From: Ziziphus jujuba
Lineage: Eukaryota; Streptophyta; Magnoliopsida; Rosales; Rhamnaceae
Direction of reading: 5' to 3'
Length of the DNA: 64,000 nucleotides
Assembly: GCF_031755915.1 (NCBI RefSeq)
Contig: NC_083387.1
Span: 4,430,501-4,494,500 of the forward strand
The stretch's first letter is position 1; every line of letters begins with the position of its first letter. A program made the translations under genes and the position numbers. The notes beneath the pieces were generated by a model, which was not told the DNA's origin, did no database searches, and was given only the letters and a program-made list of their open reading frames with translations. Positions 36,409 to 47,924 of the stretch are shown one piece after another.

Positions 36409-37270
36409 AGGATTAAGAAATCAATCTTTTTCTTAATTTCACATGCATTGACATAGATGGTAAGGCTATTTCTATTGACCAGTAATTTCTTTTTGATAAG
36501 TCATTCAAGTAACCTACAAATTAGCATCCTGAATAGCTAGCAAAAATAGTTTACGCATTTACTATTTGTCTGTTTGGTGTTTGAAGTCTGCACTTTCTTT
36601 CATTTATTGTTTTTCTCAGATATATAGGGGGAATCAGACGACAGAAGCTAAACATACAAATTCAAGTTTATTATCAGCCAACATTTGGATGCAACATTTG
36701 AAGAACACATGCCAATCATGAAAGTTCAGGCATACAATTCCATGTATGGGTCACTTAATATTCGGGCTATAAAAAGATGATATATACTAGGAGATAGAGT
36801 AGTCATCAATCTTAGAAATACGATGTTGGAATTTTTTTCCCTTTGTTTTATTAGATTGAAGAGATAGTGGGGTGTTAAGTTACAATTTAATGAGAATGTA
36901 AAGCGGTTATTTTATCCCTAAGAAGAGATAGTGGGAAGATAAGTATTCTGGTTTTCAGACAGCGTGGTTGAATACATTAGTCTGTTCTTTTATCCTAAGA
37001 AATGACACCTCTATTTCACAACTAATTATACATCATGATTTATAAAATATATATACATATATATATATATACAGTTCATTTATAGTGCGGACGGTCCTCA
37101 TACGGATCACAGTATTGGTGACAGTTTTTCATAGTATTGGTGACAATTTTCTAAAAAATCATCGTTAATACTATTAAAAATCATTACTAATACTGCAGTC
37201 TTCATGCAGATCGTTTTCACCATAGAATTTCCATATATATATATATATATATTTCATAGCCCTTCGCTGC
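36409..37270 (+). pseudogene. duplicated tail of the myosin-binding gene (last codons plus 3' region)
   Basis: From aggattaagaaatcaatc the sequence matches 19180 onward: the final eight or so codons, the stop region (ttcttaatttcacatgcattgacat), the possible 3' UTR intron and beyond. No other part of the gene is present. It marks the left breakpoint of unit 2. Part of the region matching about 19700-19980 is deleted. Confidence 0.8.
37075..37240. mobile_element. small fold-back MITE
   Basis: The left half (ggtcctcatacggatcacag, tagtattggtgac) and right half (ctgcagtcttcatgcagatc, aatactattaa) are inverted and partly complementary, forming a long imperfect hairpin. It sits between two (TA)n tracts, consistent with a TA target site. 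Units 1 and 3 lack it. Confidence 0.55.
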
Positions 37271-38894
37271 ATTTTCTCATATTATATAATATCATTATCC
37301 AGTTCAAATTTTCCCACCAAGAGGCAAAACAAATTGGAACTGGTCACTAAAAGGGAGCATACCATTTAATTATAATTAATTACCACTTCACCACCCACGA
37401 TGATTCTTCGGCTCTTTCTAATAGAAAACAAGTTTCTTTTTACTTTACTATTTTGGTTTTATCGTTATAATAATTTATACTCTAAAAGACCTAAAATGAA
37501 AATTCAATATCACATTAAACAAGGAACAACCCAACAAGAGGAATTTTATATATTAGATAGGATTTAGTATTTCACCAAAATAAAAATATAAAATTTATTC
37601 AATCATAAAAGACGAAACAATGATTGCAATATTTTATTTTTGTTATTCACATTTTATTTTAAATTTTGAATTATTGACAAAATAAACCGCAAGCTAGCAG
37701 TAAGCAACCAATTTGAAATCTTTTTTAGAACGCTGCACAAATTAGAAGCTGGCTTCCTAGAGCTGGTTCGTACGACCACGTCACAGGTGACGATGGTCAA
37801 TGTGACTTTACTGGCTTTTGGTTAAGGAATTCACTTTTTGACTAGCTTTTGTGACGACTTTGCTCACGCAGAAATATATATATATATATAAAAGTAAATT
37901 TTTCTCTTTTTTTTTTTGAATATATTTAAGTAAATTTCTCAATTGTTAATACAAACACCATATTTCCCTAAAATGCAAAAAAAATATATCTATAAATGTG
38001 GTTCTGCTTAGCAAAACGTTTCTCGTCGTACATCCGTGAACATGAATATTTTGATTTGTTACTTGATTCACCTTATTAAATTGAAAACAAAAGGCAATTA
38101 ATTAGTCAATTATTTATAAATTACACATTTATTGGTAATTTTGTGGTGATGATTTTCATTGCAAAAAATAAACATTATCTTCGAGGTTCTTGTTGCAAAA
38201 TTATCGGTGCAAGATATATAAAAAATAATAATAATAATAATAATAACGTTTCTGGACTTGGACAAGTTAAATCTTCATAATTTTATGGATGATGCAAATA
38301 TATATTTATAGAGCTAACCAATAATTAATGCAAAAACTGAAATCAAATGTTCACACTAGCCACCTAAAGGAAGCTTCTGTTTTTTGGTAAATCACCAAAA
38401 AGAAGCTTCGTTATAATTTATTTTTTATTTATAACCATAGTTCAAAACGCAAACCATTAATCTCATGGAAGATGCAGATATATATTTATAGAGCTACGCA
38501 ATAATTAATGAAAAAATAAAATGAAATGTTCACATTAGCCACCAAAAAGAAACTTTGTGATTTATTTAAATACATGCTCTATAGAAAACGCAGACCATTC
38601 TTCGAGTTATATATGCCTCTCCTTGACCAAGCCTCTCTCAGATTCAACTCTAATTTCCAAGCAAGACGTACACACCGAGAAACTAAGGCCAAGACGTACA
38701 CACAAAGAAATTAAGGCAATCCCCCCTATCCCAGTAATTTATTGCCATGCAAGTTATAAAATAAAAAATAAAAAATAATTTAAAAAAAACAATTTTCCAA
38801 CTTTGCTTATTCCTAGACTTGGATGAAACAAATATATGTATATATTACATATATAAAACTAATTATATATATATATATGTATAAAAATTAAGGT
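37271..38894. other. unit 2 CYP94A upstream spacer
   Basis: Non-coding and collinear with 44150-45600 of unit 3 and with parts of 31000-32750 of unit 1. It contains an AAT trinucleotide tract near 38224-38246. Confidence 0.6.
38340..38770 (+). repeat. extra CYP94A promoter/leader copies, unit 2
   Basis: Two stacked partial copies: one with gttcacactagccacct and aaaacgcaaaccattaatct (about 38346-38462), another with gttcacattagccacc, aaaacgcagaccattctt, ctctaatttccaagcaagacgt and aaggcaatccc (about 38527-38760). No P450 sequence follows. Confidence 0.65.
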
Positions 38895-39795
38895 TTAAAA
38901 TATCCGAAAACATTTCGAAATTTTTTCAAAATTTTTATTTTTTTAAGGGATCGAAATAAATTTTAGGTTCCAAATGGAAACGGATATAATTTTCATAATA
39001 TCCATTAATATTTTCAAAATTTCACTAAAATTTTCATGAAAATTTCAGTCAAAATATCTACATCAAATTTTTAATAATTTGGTTAAAAAATTAATAATAT
39101 CCATCAAAATTTCAAAAATTTCCATATAAATTTTTGAAACTTTCCATGGAAATATTGAAAATATCTATGAAATTTTTTTAATTTTTTTGTAAAAATTCAA
39201 AAATATTATTGATATTTAGTAAATATTTTAACATATTAACTTTAGTGATTTTTTTTTAACATTTTAATTGCTTTCTAAGTATTTAATGATATAAATAAAA
39301 TGAAGTGAATTGAATTTAATAACCTTAACAAGTTCTATTTATTGATAAAATATATATATTTGTTATACATTTTGTATAAGACGGATTTATTAAAATCCCA
39401 TAATTACAAGTTAATAATTGATTATATAAGAATGAAAAATAATAACATAAAATAATAATAGGAAAATATAATATTATGTAAAATCGATATTGATAGCATT
39501 TAAATTTATAATATTAAATAAATAAAAATAAAAAAGATGATAAAATATATTATATTAAACATATTTAATATAAGATTCTTATAATTGACATATTAATAAT
39601 TATATAAAAAATTATTAAAGAGATAGATCTTTTAATAATTATTTTTTACATTTCACATCTCAAAATGAAAACGATAAAGATATTAATAATTTTCAATTAT
39701 CTAAGAGTTCGATGAGTATTGAAATGATATTTATGAAATATAATATAATTGTAATAATTATTTTTTCTTAATTAATAAACAACTTATTAAATATA

Positions 39796-39826
<31 letters not shown>

Positions 39827-40495
39827 GCATATTTTCATCAATAATAGTTTATTTATGTTCGTTATCGTTTTCTGTAAATTAACTTGATTAAGTGTCTGTT
39901 TGACATAGAGCTTTTTTTTGAACCAAAGCTCTACTTAAATGTCAAAGCTCTTTTGTTAAAAAATAAAAATGTTTGGTAAAAGTTAGTAAGCACTTGTTAA
40001 TTAAAAAAACAGTTTTTTTAAACTGTTTTAGAGAAATCTAAATTTTGTACTAGTCTAGAAAAGCTCTTTCTTTTTAACTTATATGAAAATTCGATGAGTA
40101 TTTAATATAATTTTTTTAGTTTATATAGAAACTTAATGAGCATTTAATACAGTTTTTTTTTTATTTGCAACTAAATATTTATTAATTTTCTAGTAAAAGT
40201 TCTTTTTCAAAGTATCTATTATAGAAAATTCTACTTTCAGCAGTTCTACCAAACAGATCCTAAGAAAAATATAATATCTATTCAATATTTTTACAATTTT
40301 TATAATCAATTTGATAATTAATTGCTTAAGTAAGCTAATAGTAAAATTTGAACAAAAATTTTTATTTTTTAAATAAATTTTCATCAATTTTTAAAAATTT
40401 CTATCAATATTCAATATTTTCTAATATTTTTATAAAAAATTTTATATTTTAAACATTTCATATTTCCACCGTATCAAAATTTTGAAGCCTCCATG
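38895..40495. mobile_element. AT-rich insertion in the unit 2 promoter region, origin unclear
   Basis: About 1.6 kb rich in words like aaaattttca and aaaatttccat, on both sides of an inserted MITE. Units 1 and 3 lack it at the aligned position between the spacer and the aaacttcattatag promoter block. Clear terminal repeats or target duplications were not found. Confidence 0.45.
39892..40260. mobile_element. Tourist-like (PIF/Harbinger) MITE, 369 bp
   Basis: Terminal inverted repeats are gtgtctgtttgaca and, inverted, ggatctgtttggta (10 of 14 matching). It is flanked by TAA (39889-39891 and 40261-40263). No coding capacity. Confidence 0.7.
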
Positions 40496-40578
40496 AAAAT
40501 AGAAAAAACTAACTTCAGTATAGCTTGTTTTATTGAGAAACATAGTACAAAACACTGACCATTATTAATCTTCAGACT

Positions 40579-40586
40579 TATAAATA
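40579..40586 (+). promoter_or_regulatory. TATA box of CYP94A copy 2
   Basis: Tataaata is aligned with those of copies 1 and 3, 121 bp before the former start codon. It is kept although the gene is dead. Confidence 0.7.
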
Positions 40587-40699
40587 CCTGCTTTTTACCA
40601 AAGTCACCTCCAACCCATATCCACTTCTAATTTCCAACCAAGACGCACGGACACACACAGCAAATTAAAACAATCCCAACCTGCCTCCCAGTGATTACC

Positions 40700-42573
40700 A
40701 TGAATATCCCTCCTCAACTTTTAGTATCCTCATTCCTTTTCATTCTTCCATTGCTCTTCCTCTTCGTCTTCACCAAGAAAAAGAACAAGTCATCTCCCAA
40801 TTCAACCAAACAACAGCTCCCAAAGTCATACCCATTGGTCGGTCATTACTTCTCCATCTCACCCAACCAGCACCGCCGTAACCAATACACCACCGAGGTT
40901 CTCCAGAACTCTCCGGCCGCCACCTTCGTCTTCCGCCTATTATTCGGCGCCAGCCGGATCACAACGGCCAACCCCTCCGTGGTCCAGCACATTCTCAAGA
41001 CCAACTTCTCCATCTACCAAAAAGGCGATGCCTTTAGAATTCCCCTAACCGACTTCCTCGGCGAAGGCATCTTCAACGCCGACGGCGACAACTGGAAGTT
41101 TCAGAGACAGGTCGCCAGCCACGAATTCAACACGAAATCGCTCCGGAAATTCGACGAGACGGTTGTGGAAACCGAGTTCTCCCATCTTCTGCTTCCGATT
41201 CTCTCGGAAGCCGCGTCTGATAATTCCGTCCTTGATTTCCAAGATGTACTCCAGAGGTTCGCTTTCGACAACATTTGCAAGATCGCTTTCGGATTCGACC
41301 CCGCTTACTTATAACCATCTCTTCCGGATGCGAAATTCGCTCTGGCTTTTGATGATGCCGTTTTGATTAGCAGCCAAAGGAGTTTATCCTTCGTCCCATG
41401 GGTTTGGAAAATCAAGAAGATTTTTGGCATCAGATCGGAAAAGCAGCTTGCTCAACCGATTTCAGAAGTGCAAGATTTCGCCACCCACATTGTCCGAGAA
41501 AAGAAAAAGGAACTCGCCGATAAAAGCTCTGTCGATTCCGTCGATATGCTGTCTCGTGATGAGACCCTCCGTGTATTTGTGTGTGAAACCTCTGTTTTGG
41601 ATGGTAAAAAACAGAGTCAAACAGAGTTGGGACCAAGGAGTAGAGAGAGAGAGAGAGAGAGAGAAAAAAAATGGCAAATTAGCTTTTTATTTCTTGCCTT
41701 TTTCCAACAGCAGACTACGACTTATATAATGTGCAACACAACAATATTGGCCATTCTTTCCTAAAATTCAGCACCCATATCCCACTACCTACTCAACAGC
41801 CTAACCCACTAATAACAACAAAAATAACAAAACATTACCCTGTCAACTTGCAAAAACATAGGAACTTCCGAAGACCAATTCTAAGGACCTTATCATCTCG
41901 GTTCTTGAGCTCTGGCCATTCCGACGAGAAATTCGTCACGGACATAATCATCAGCTTCATACTGGCAAGGAAGGACACAACCTCGGCGGCTCTCACGTGG
42001 TTTTTCTGGCTCGTGGCTGTCAATCCACATGTAGAGAAGCAAATTATGAAAGAAATCAACGACTAGTCAGAGACTTCAGTTTACAGCGAAGTGAAAGAAA
42101 TGGTATAGACTTAGGCCGCATTGTGCGAGAGCATGCGATTCTATCCTCTGGTTCCTGCTGATTCTAAAGAGGCGGTGGGGGATGACGTATTGCCAGATGG
42201 AACAGTGGTTAAGAAGGGAGACAAGGTGATGTACCATTCATACGCAATGGGGAGGATGGAGAATATATGGGGAAGAGATTGGGCAGAGTACAGACCCGAA
42301 TGGTGGCTGGAATGGAAGGAGGAGAGTAAGAAGTGGAACTTAGTGATAAGGGACTCCTACACTTACCCTGTGTTCCAAGCAGGGCCAAGGGTATGTTTGG
42401 GAAAATAAATGGCATTCTTGCAAATGAAAAGGGCTGTAGCTGGGGTTCTGCGCCGGTTCCGGGTGGTGTCGACGATGGCGGAAGGGACTGAGCCAGTGTT
42501 CATTTCTCACTTGACTTCCAAAATGAAAGGTGGGTTTCCGGTGAGGTTTGTGGAAAGGGGTGGAATAGAGTAA
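40700..42573 (+). pseudogene. CYP94A: CYP94A copy 2, pseudogene
   Basis: Closely similar to copies 1 and 3 along its full length. The frame is ended by TAA at 41312 (after FGFDPAYL) and by later stops: TAG at 42064, TAG at 42106, TAG at 42112 and TAA at 42406, the last just after the heme-loop segment FQAGPRVCLGK. A 339-bp solo LTR interrupts the exon at the LLSRFLSS codons (41557). Small indels were not seen, so decay is by substitution plus the insertion. Motifs that remain visible include KDTTSA and ESMR. The upstream TATA box is retained. The first stop removes two-thirds of the enzyme, including the heme site. Confidence 0.95.
41557..41895. mobile_element. solo LTR inserted in CYP94A copy 2
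   Basis: 339 bp with TG..CA ends (tgatgagacc ... ccttatca) and the exact 5-bp target duplication tctcg (41552-41556 and 41896-41900). The intact copies have a single tctcg here. It contains a (GA)n tract. No internal retrotransposon sequence remains. Confidence 0.85.
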
Positions 42574-43564
42574 TGCAAAGAAGAACAAGTTTGTGGCAAA
42601 GAAGGTTGAACGAAGAGTATCTTAGGCTGTTAAAGTTAATATTATGTTTTGTTTATTTGGGTAGGCATTAGAATTTAAGATACTTGTTTGAGGTTTTGTT
42701 TTAAGTAGGATACATGATATATGTTGTTGTTGTTGTCGTCGTTCCCTTTTTTTTTTTTTTTTTTTTTTTTTCTTTTTTGGTGGGTAAGACATGTATATTG
42801 TTATTTTGTTGTAACTTGTATGTGACTTTGATTTTGACTGTTCAAAAAAATATGAGTAAAGATCCAAGCGAACATGATCATTGTCTTCCTGCTCCGTTAA
42901 TAATTCATAGCATTGTACCACTAGAGAGAGAGAGAGAGAGAGAGCCATTAAGAAAAAATAAAAAATACCACTGTCCAAGAAATCATGGGAAGAAGGTGGA
43001 TCTAACTTATATTCTTTTACATATGTCCATTAATGTGGGTCGGTAAGATGTAGTAAATATGTAATATAATTTTAAAAATAATTTTTGATAATTAATTTTA
43101 TTTAAATTAAATTAAATTAATTAATTATATTATTTTTTGTAAGCAAAGATTATATGCGAAAGTTGACCAACTTCTTGATCAATTGTTTTTAATCACCATC
43201 AAGCCCCCATATAGCTGAGAAAATTAAACAATTTAAATGTCTTTTTTAATGGGTGTGAATGTACCATTTTAAATTCTAAATTCAATTAGAAAACTTAAAA
43301 AAATATAATAATTGAATAATAAAAATTATGCAAAAAATAAATCTGACAAAAATCAGGTCATTTTAATAATTTATTGAGAACAAAACAATTAAAGATTTTT
43401 TAAATACATTATAATAAAAAAAATTTTAAATATATATTTAGTCAACTAAGTGAAATAACAATAATATTTTTAGAAAATAAATAAATATTATAACTAAAAT
43501 TGAGATTAAAAAAAAAATATTATTCAATAGTTATATATTTGATTGATTGGGAGTTTAAAAATAG
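42574..43564. other. downstream region of CYP94A copy 2 and unit 2/3 junction
   Basis: To about 43040 it matches the 3' region of the other copies. A T-run at 42747-42772 and a (GA)n tract at 42923-42942 are present. The remainder to 43564 is AT-rich and non-coding. Confidence 0.6.
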
Positions 43565-45604
43565 AATAGTTATCAAATTTAAAAATACAATGTTCGATTT
43601 TTCTTTTTCATCCATGGGATTTTGTTTTTTCCTTTGTTTTATTAGATTGAAGAGATAGCTGGGGGTTAAGTTTCAATTTATGAGAATGTGAAGCTGGTAT
43701 TTTTTTGATTCATATTTCTTGCTCTCAAAAATTGGCTCAGAAAAGTCAAACCTGTCCAATGTAGAAAGAAAATTCTGATTTTGATATTTGTAGCGATTGC
43801 CAATATTCCACGATTTTTCCCAATACAGTGAAGCAAATGGGTTTGTAACAAAATATTTCTTGCTTCTCTTATAACACATGTTCTAAAATTTTTTTGTTCT
43901 TTAATTGAAAGTAGCTATTGTTTGTTTGCTTGTGTCAAGTTCTGACATCTGTTTTTTTTTTTTTTTAAAGAATATTTTTATTCCCTTTTAACGTGTGAAT
44001 TTTTTAAGTATTTTGGTTTTGAGACAGCGTGGTTGAACACATTAATCTGTTCTTTTATTCCTAAGAAATTACATCTCTATTTCACAACTAATTATACATC
44101 ATGATTTATTGAAAAAAAAAAAAAGAAGATATTTCATAACCCCTCGCTGCATTTTCTCATGTTATATAATATCATTATCCAATTCAAATTTTCCCACCAA
44201 GAGGCAAAACAAATTCGAAATGGCCACTAAAAGGGAGCAAACCACTTAATTATAATTAAGTACCACTTTACCACCCACCATGATTCCTCCACTCTTTCTA
44301 AGAGAAAACAATTTTCTTTTACTTTATTTTATCGTCATAATAATTTATAATCTAAAAGACCTAAAATGAAAATTCAATATCACATTAAACAAGGAACAAC
44401 CCAACAAGAGGAATTTTATAAATTAGGTAGGATTTAGTATTTCACCAAAAGAAAAATATAAAATTTATCCAATCATAAAAGACAAAACAATGATCGCAAT
44501 ATTTAATTTTTTGTTACTCACATCTTATTTTAAATTTTGAATTATTGACAAAATAAACCGTAAGCTAGCAGTAAGCAACCAATTTGAAACTTTTTTTGGA
44601 ACATTGCACAAATTAGAAGCTGGCTTCCTGGAAGCTGGTTCATACGAACGACCACGTCACGGGTGACAATGGTCAATGTTTAAGGAAGTGACTTTTTGGC
44701 TAGCTTTTGTGCGACTTTGCTCACGCTGAAATATATATATATATATATAAGAAAAAAATTTCTCCTTTTTTTTTTTTTTTCCTGAAAATATTTAAGTAAA
44801 TTTCTCAAATGTTAATACAAACACCATATTTCCCTTAAATTTTTTTTTTTAAAAAAATGTGGTTCTGCTTAGCAAAACGTTTCTCGTCGTACATCCGTGC
44901 ACATGAACATTTTGATCTGTTACTTGATTCACCTTATTAAATTGAAAACAAAGGACAATAAATTAGTCAATTATTTATAAATTACACATTTATTGATAAT
45001 TTTGTGGTGATGATTTTAATTGCAAAAAATAAACATTATCTTCGAGGTTCTTATTGCAAAATTATCTACGCAAGATATATGAAAATAATAATAATAATAA
45101 TAATAACTTTTCTGGACTTGGACAAGTTAAGTCTTCGTAATTTTATGGATGATGCAAATATATATTTATAGAGCTAACCAATAATTAATGCAAAAACTGA
45201 AATGAAATGTTCACCACTAGCCACCGAAAGGAAGCTTCTGTTTTTTTGGTGAATCACCAAAAAAAAGCTTCGTTATAACTTATTTTTATTTATAAACATA
45301 GTACAAAACGCAAACCATTAATCTTATGGATGATGCAGATATATATTTATAGAGCTAAGCAATAATTAATGCAAAGAACTTGACCAAGCCTCTCTCATAT
45401 CCAATTATAATTTCCACCAAGACGTACACACAAAGAAATTAAGGCAATCCCCCCTATGCCAGTAATTTATTGCCATGCAAGTTACAAAATAAAAAAATAG
45501 AATAAAAATAAAAATAAAAAAAATAAATTTCTAACTTTGCGTATTCCTAGACTTGGACGAAAAAACATATATGTATATATTATATATATAAAACTAATAT
45601 TTTA

Positions 45605-45638
<34 letters not shown>

Positions 45639-45730
45639 TAAAGGTAATGTTTTTTTTTTTTTTTTTTTGGGATAAAATATATATAAAGGTAGTTAGCAAT
45701 AACTAAAGGAAAAAGTAAAACATAAAATAA
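43565..45730. other. unit 3 left part: myosin-gene downstream region and CYP94A upstream spacer
   Basis: From gttcgatttttctttttcatc it matches 19610 onward, and later 37270-38880 of unit 2. No gene. It includes an extra promoter-like block near 45190-45490 (gttcaccactagccacc, aaaacgcaaaccatta, aaggcaatccc). The LINE interrupts it at about 45730. Confidence 0.65.
45190..45490 (+). repeat. extra CYP94A promoter/leader copy, unit 3
   Basis: It shares ordered words with the true CYP94A upstream region (ctagccacc, aaaacgcaaacca, aatttccaccaagacgtacac, aaggcaatccccc). It is shorter than in unit 2 because sequence before ttgaccaagcctctc is missing. Confidence 0.6.
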
Positions 45731-45846
45731 ATCCCTTTATCCAAGTCTCTAGCTTTCCGTTTCTCTCTCTATGAGTTCAGGTTTTCCATAACCAGTCCAC
45801 ACCCTTGTGTTGATTACTCAAATTCCCGTTCTTTCCAAGTACATCC

Positions 45847-47289
45847 ATGATGGAGGAACCCATCCAGAATGCTGCCCCTAGCAAAGTCATATAGTTAGAA
45901 TTAGAGGTAGATGAAGATAATGCTCATCGCCTCTCGCAACTACGCATGGTTGGAAAGATATTATCGGAGAAAATAATCAAGAAGCATATCGTCCAATCAA
46001 TTATTCGGCGTGTCTGGTTCACCGATGAAACGGTAAGAGTTGATCAACTACACCCAAATGTGTTCTGTTTTGTTTCAAGTCTGTTGAGGATAGAAATAGA
46101 ATCTGGAGGAAGAGGCCGTGGTCAATTAATGGAGCACATTTAATCCTGAGAGAATGGAGGCCAGATTCTTCCTTCAAAGGGATTAACTTCCACCTCTCTA
46201 CTTTCTGGGTCCAAATTCATGGACTCCCCTTACATTACATGACTAGAGAAAATGCCTTAAAGATTGAGGGTCTCTTCCCAATAGTACTCTAGTGCGAATA
46301 CACATCACGAACAAATATCATTGGCGTGAAATACATGCGCCTTCAAGTAGAGGTGGACACTTCCCAGCCACTCTTAATGGGTTTCTTTCAAAAGACTGGG
46401 AAAGGTAGTTCGTGGATACAGTTTGCTTATGAACGTTTGGCTGATTTTTGCTATAACTATGGCAAACTAGAACACGGAAAAGGAACCTGCACTGACCACC
46501 ATTATGACTCTCAATCATCAGGAACGAATAACTACGGGCCGTGGTTACGAGCTGAAACTGATGCCTATACGCTGAGTCATGAGGGGAAATATATGAGAAG
46601 GGTCAAGTTACCCAGAGGAGAAATGTTTGATACTTTTACCTCAGAAGTTAATCATGATGCCAGGAATGAAGCTGTCGACGTCTCTGCCGGAGACAATCCT
46701 CGATCTGAACCAGTAACAGAAGCAATGGTTGAGGATGAGCCGACTCGGACGATTCAGGAAGAGAATGTGTTGCACGAGGAGGCACTGCCAAATTTGAACA
46801 CTTCCTAAAAGGAACCTATGCGAGGGAAACACGTAGACGGAACACGTGAACCTGCCAATGACTCCTTGTCAAATCTTCATAGCCGTTTGTCAGGAAGTTC
46901 TGAGGAAAATTTTGAATTTCAAAAAGAGGAGGAAGCACTCCCCCCACCCCCGGGTTTCAACTAATGGAAACGAAGAGTTTGGGCCTACCCCTGACATTTT
47001 GGGCCAAACTCTGAAGTCTAATTCAAGCAGCCGTGAATCCTATACGCCTTTTGGGCCTCAACCTTTAACCTTAATTGATAAACGACCTTCAGGGAAAGGG
47101 AAGAAACAAACCCAAATCCCCCATTCTAAGTTTCGTGAAGTCAAGAAAAGACCCACTACAGGGCCGAGCACTGCCCAAGATTTCAAAGAACTGCCGCCAT
47201 CGACTTGTCTTCCCTCTGCCGCAAGTGAGGGAATTTGGTCCAATGCTTTCTTTAGAAAGACTATGATGATATATACCTTTACATGGTGA
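45847..47289 (+). pseudogene. LINE ORF1 (DUF4283 plus zinc knuckle), broken
   Basis: The segments read as a DUF4283-type domain (LHPNVFCF, FHLSTFWVQIHGLPLHY), then the knuckle region ERLADFCYNYGKLEHGKGTC, in which the second Cys of the usual FCYNCGKxGH is Tyr. A Pro/Ser-rich C-terminal region follows. A TAG after the first 15 codons, a frameshift near 46078 and a stop at about 46290 separate the pieces. Confidence 0.8.
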
Positions 47290-47380
47290 ACTTTTTTGTT
47301 TCGCTCTTTAATATCCATTATACTTTTAAAAAAATTTTAAAAGATCTGGATGTTTTTTATTTTAGATCTAATATAAGAAA

Positions 47381-47890
47381 ACCTTCTGTGACTCTTTCGA
47401 TCCAGCTTCTGGGTTTTCATCCAAAACCAATGTTGAGATTAGAAAGAGGACCAAATCCAAGGACAACAAGTTCAAGTTCAATAAAAGCAATGCTCAGACC
47501 TTCAGGCTAATGCTCGATGATGCCCATCTTCAATCTCGCCTTTATTTCTACAAGTATTGGAATGCTTTTACCTTCTCGCTTGTGGTTATTTTTTCTTTAT
47601 TGCTTCAGAAATACTTGAATGGTGGATCGGAAGAATCTGGGTCTTTAGCAAATGGCGATTTTGTTCCGATTCTACTAGGATTTGTGGGTGTTTTGAAGTT
47701 TTTTATGTTGCTCTCCAAGGTTTCTTTTGAAAAATCTGCATCAAGGAGGTCGGAGAAGCAATTGAATGTTCTCTTTGGGGCTTTGGCAGCCATAGCTGGG
47801 AATATGGTTTGCTTCCTAGTTAGTCCTTTGGTTCTGGATTTCAATTTTGGTCCACTTGATGGTTTTGGTAGATCTTCAATTGCTGTTTAA
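47381..47890 (+). pseudogene. captured host exon encoding a multi-membrane protein fragment (TMEM161-like)
   Basis: An open frame encodes a basic stretch (RKRTKSKDNKF), then LDDAHLQSRLYFYKYWNAF and three hydrophobic segments (FSLVVIFSLLL, VPILLGFVGVLKFFMLL, VLFGALAAIAGNMVCFLVSP), ending GFGRSSIAV then stop at 47888. It resembles the N-terminal part of plant TMEM161-like proteins as I recall them. Only this exon-sized piece is present and the 255-bp array begins 35 bp later. It sits between LINE ORF1 and the array, so capture by a transposon is likely. Confidence 0.5.
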
Positions 47891-47924
47891 ATGGCGAGCA
47901 ACCTCCTTTGATTCTGGATTACTG

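Noticed and set aside
42622..43046. open frames downstream of CYP94A copy 2
   Set aside because: They cross a long T-run and (GA)n tract in 3' flanking DNA shared with the other copies; no protein features.
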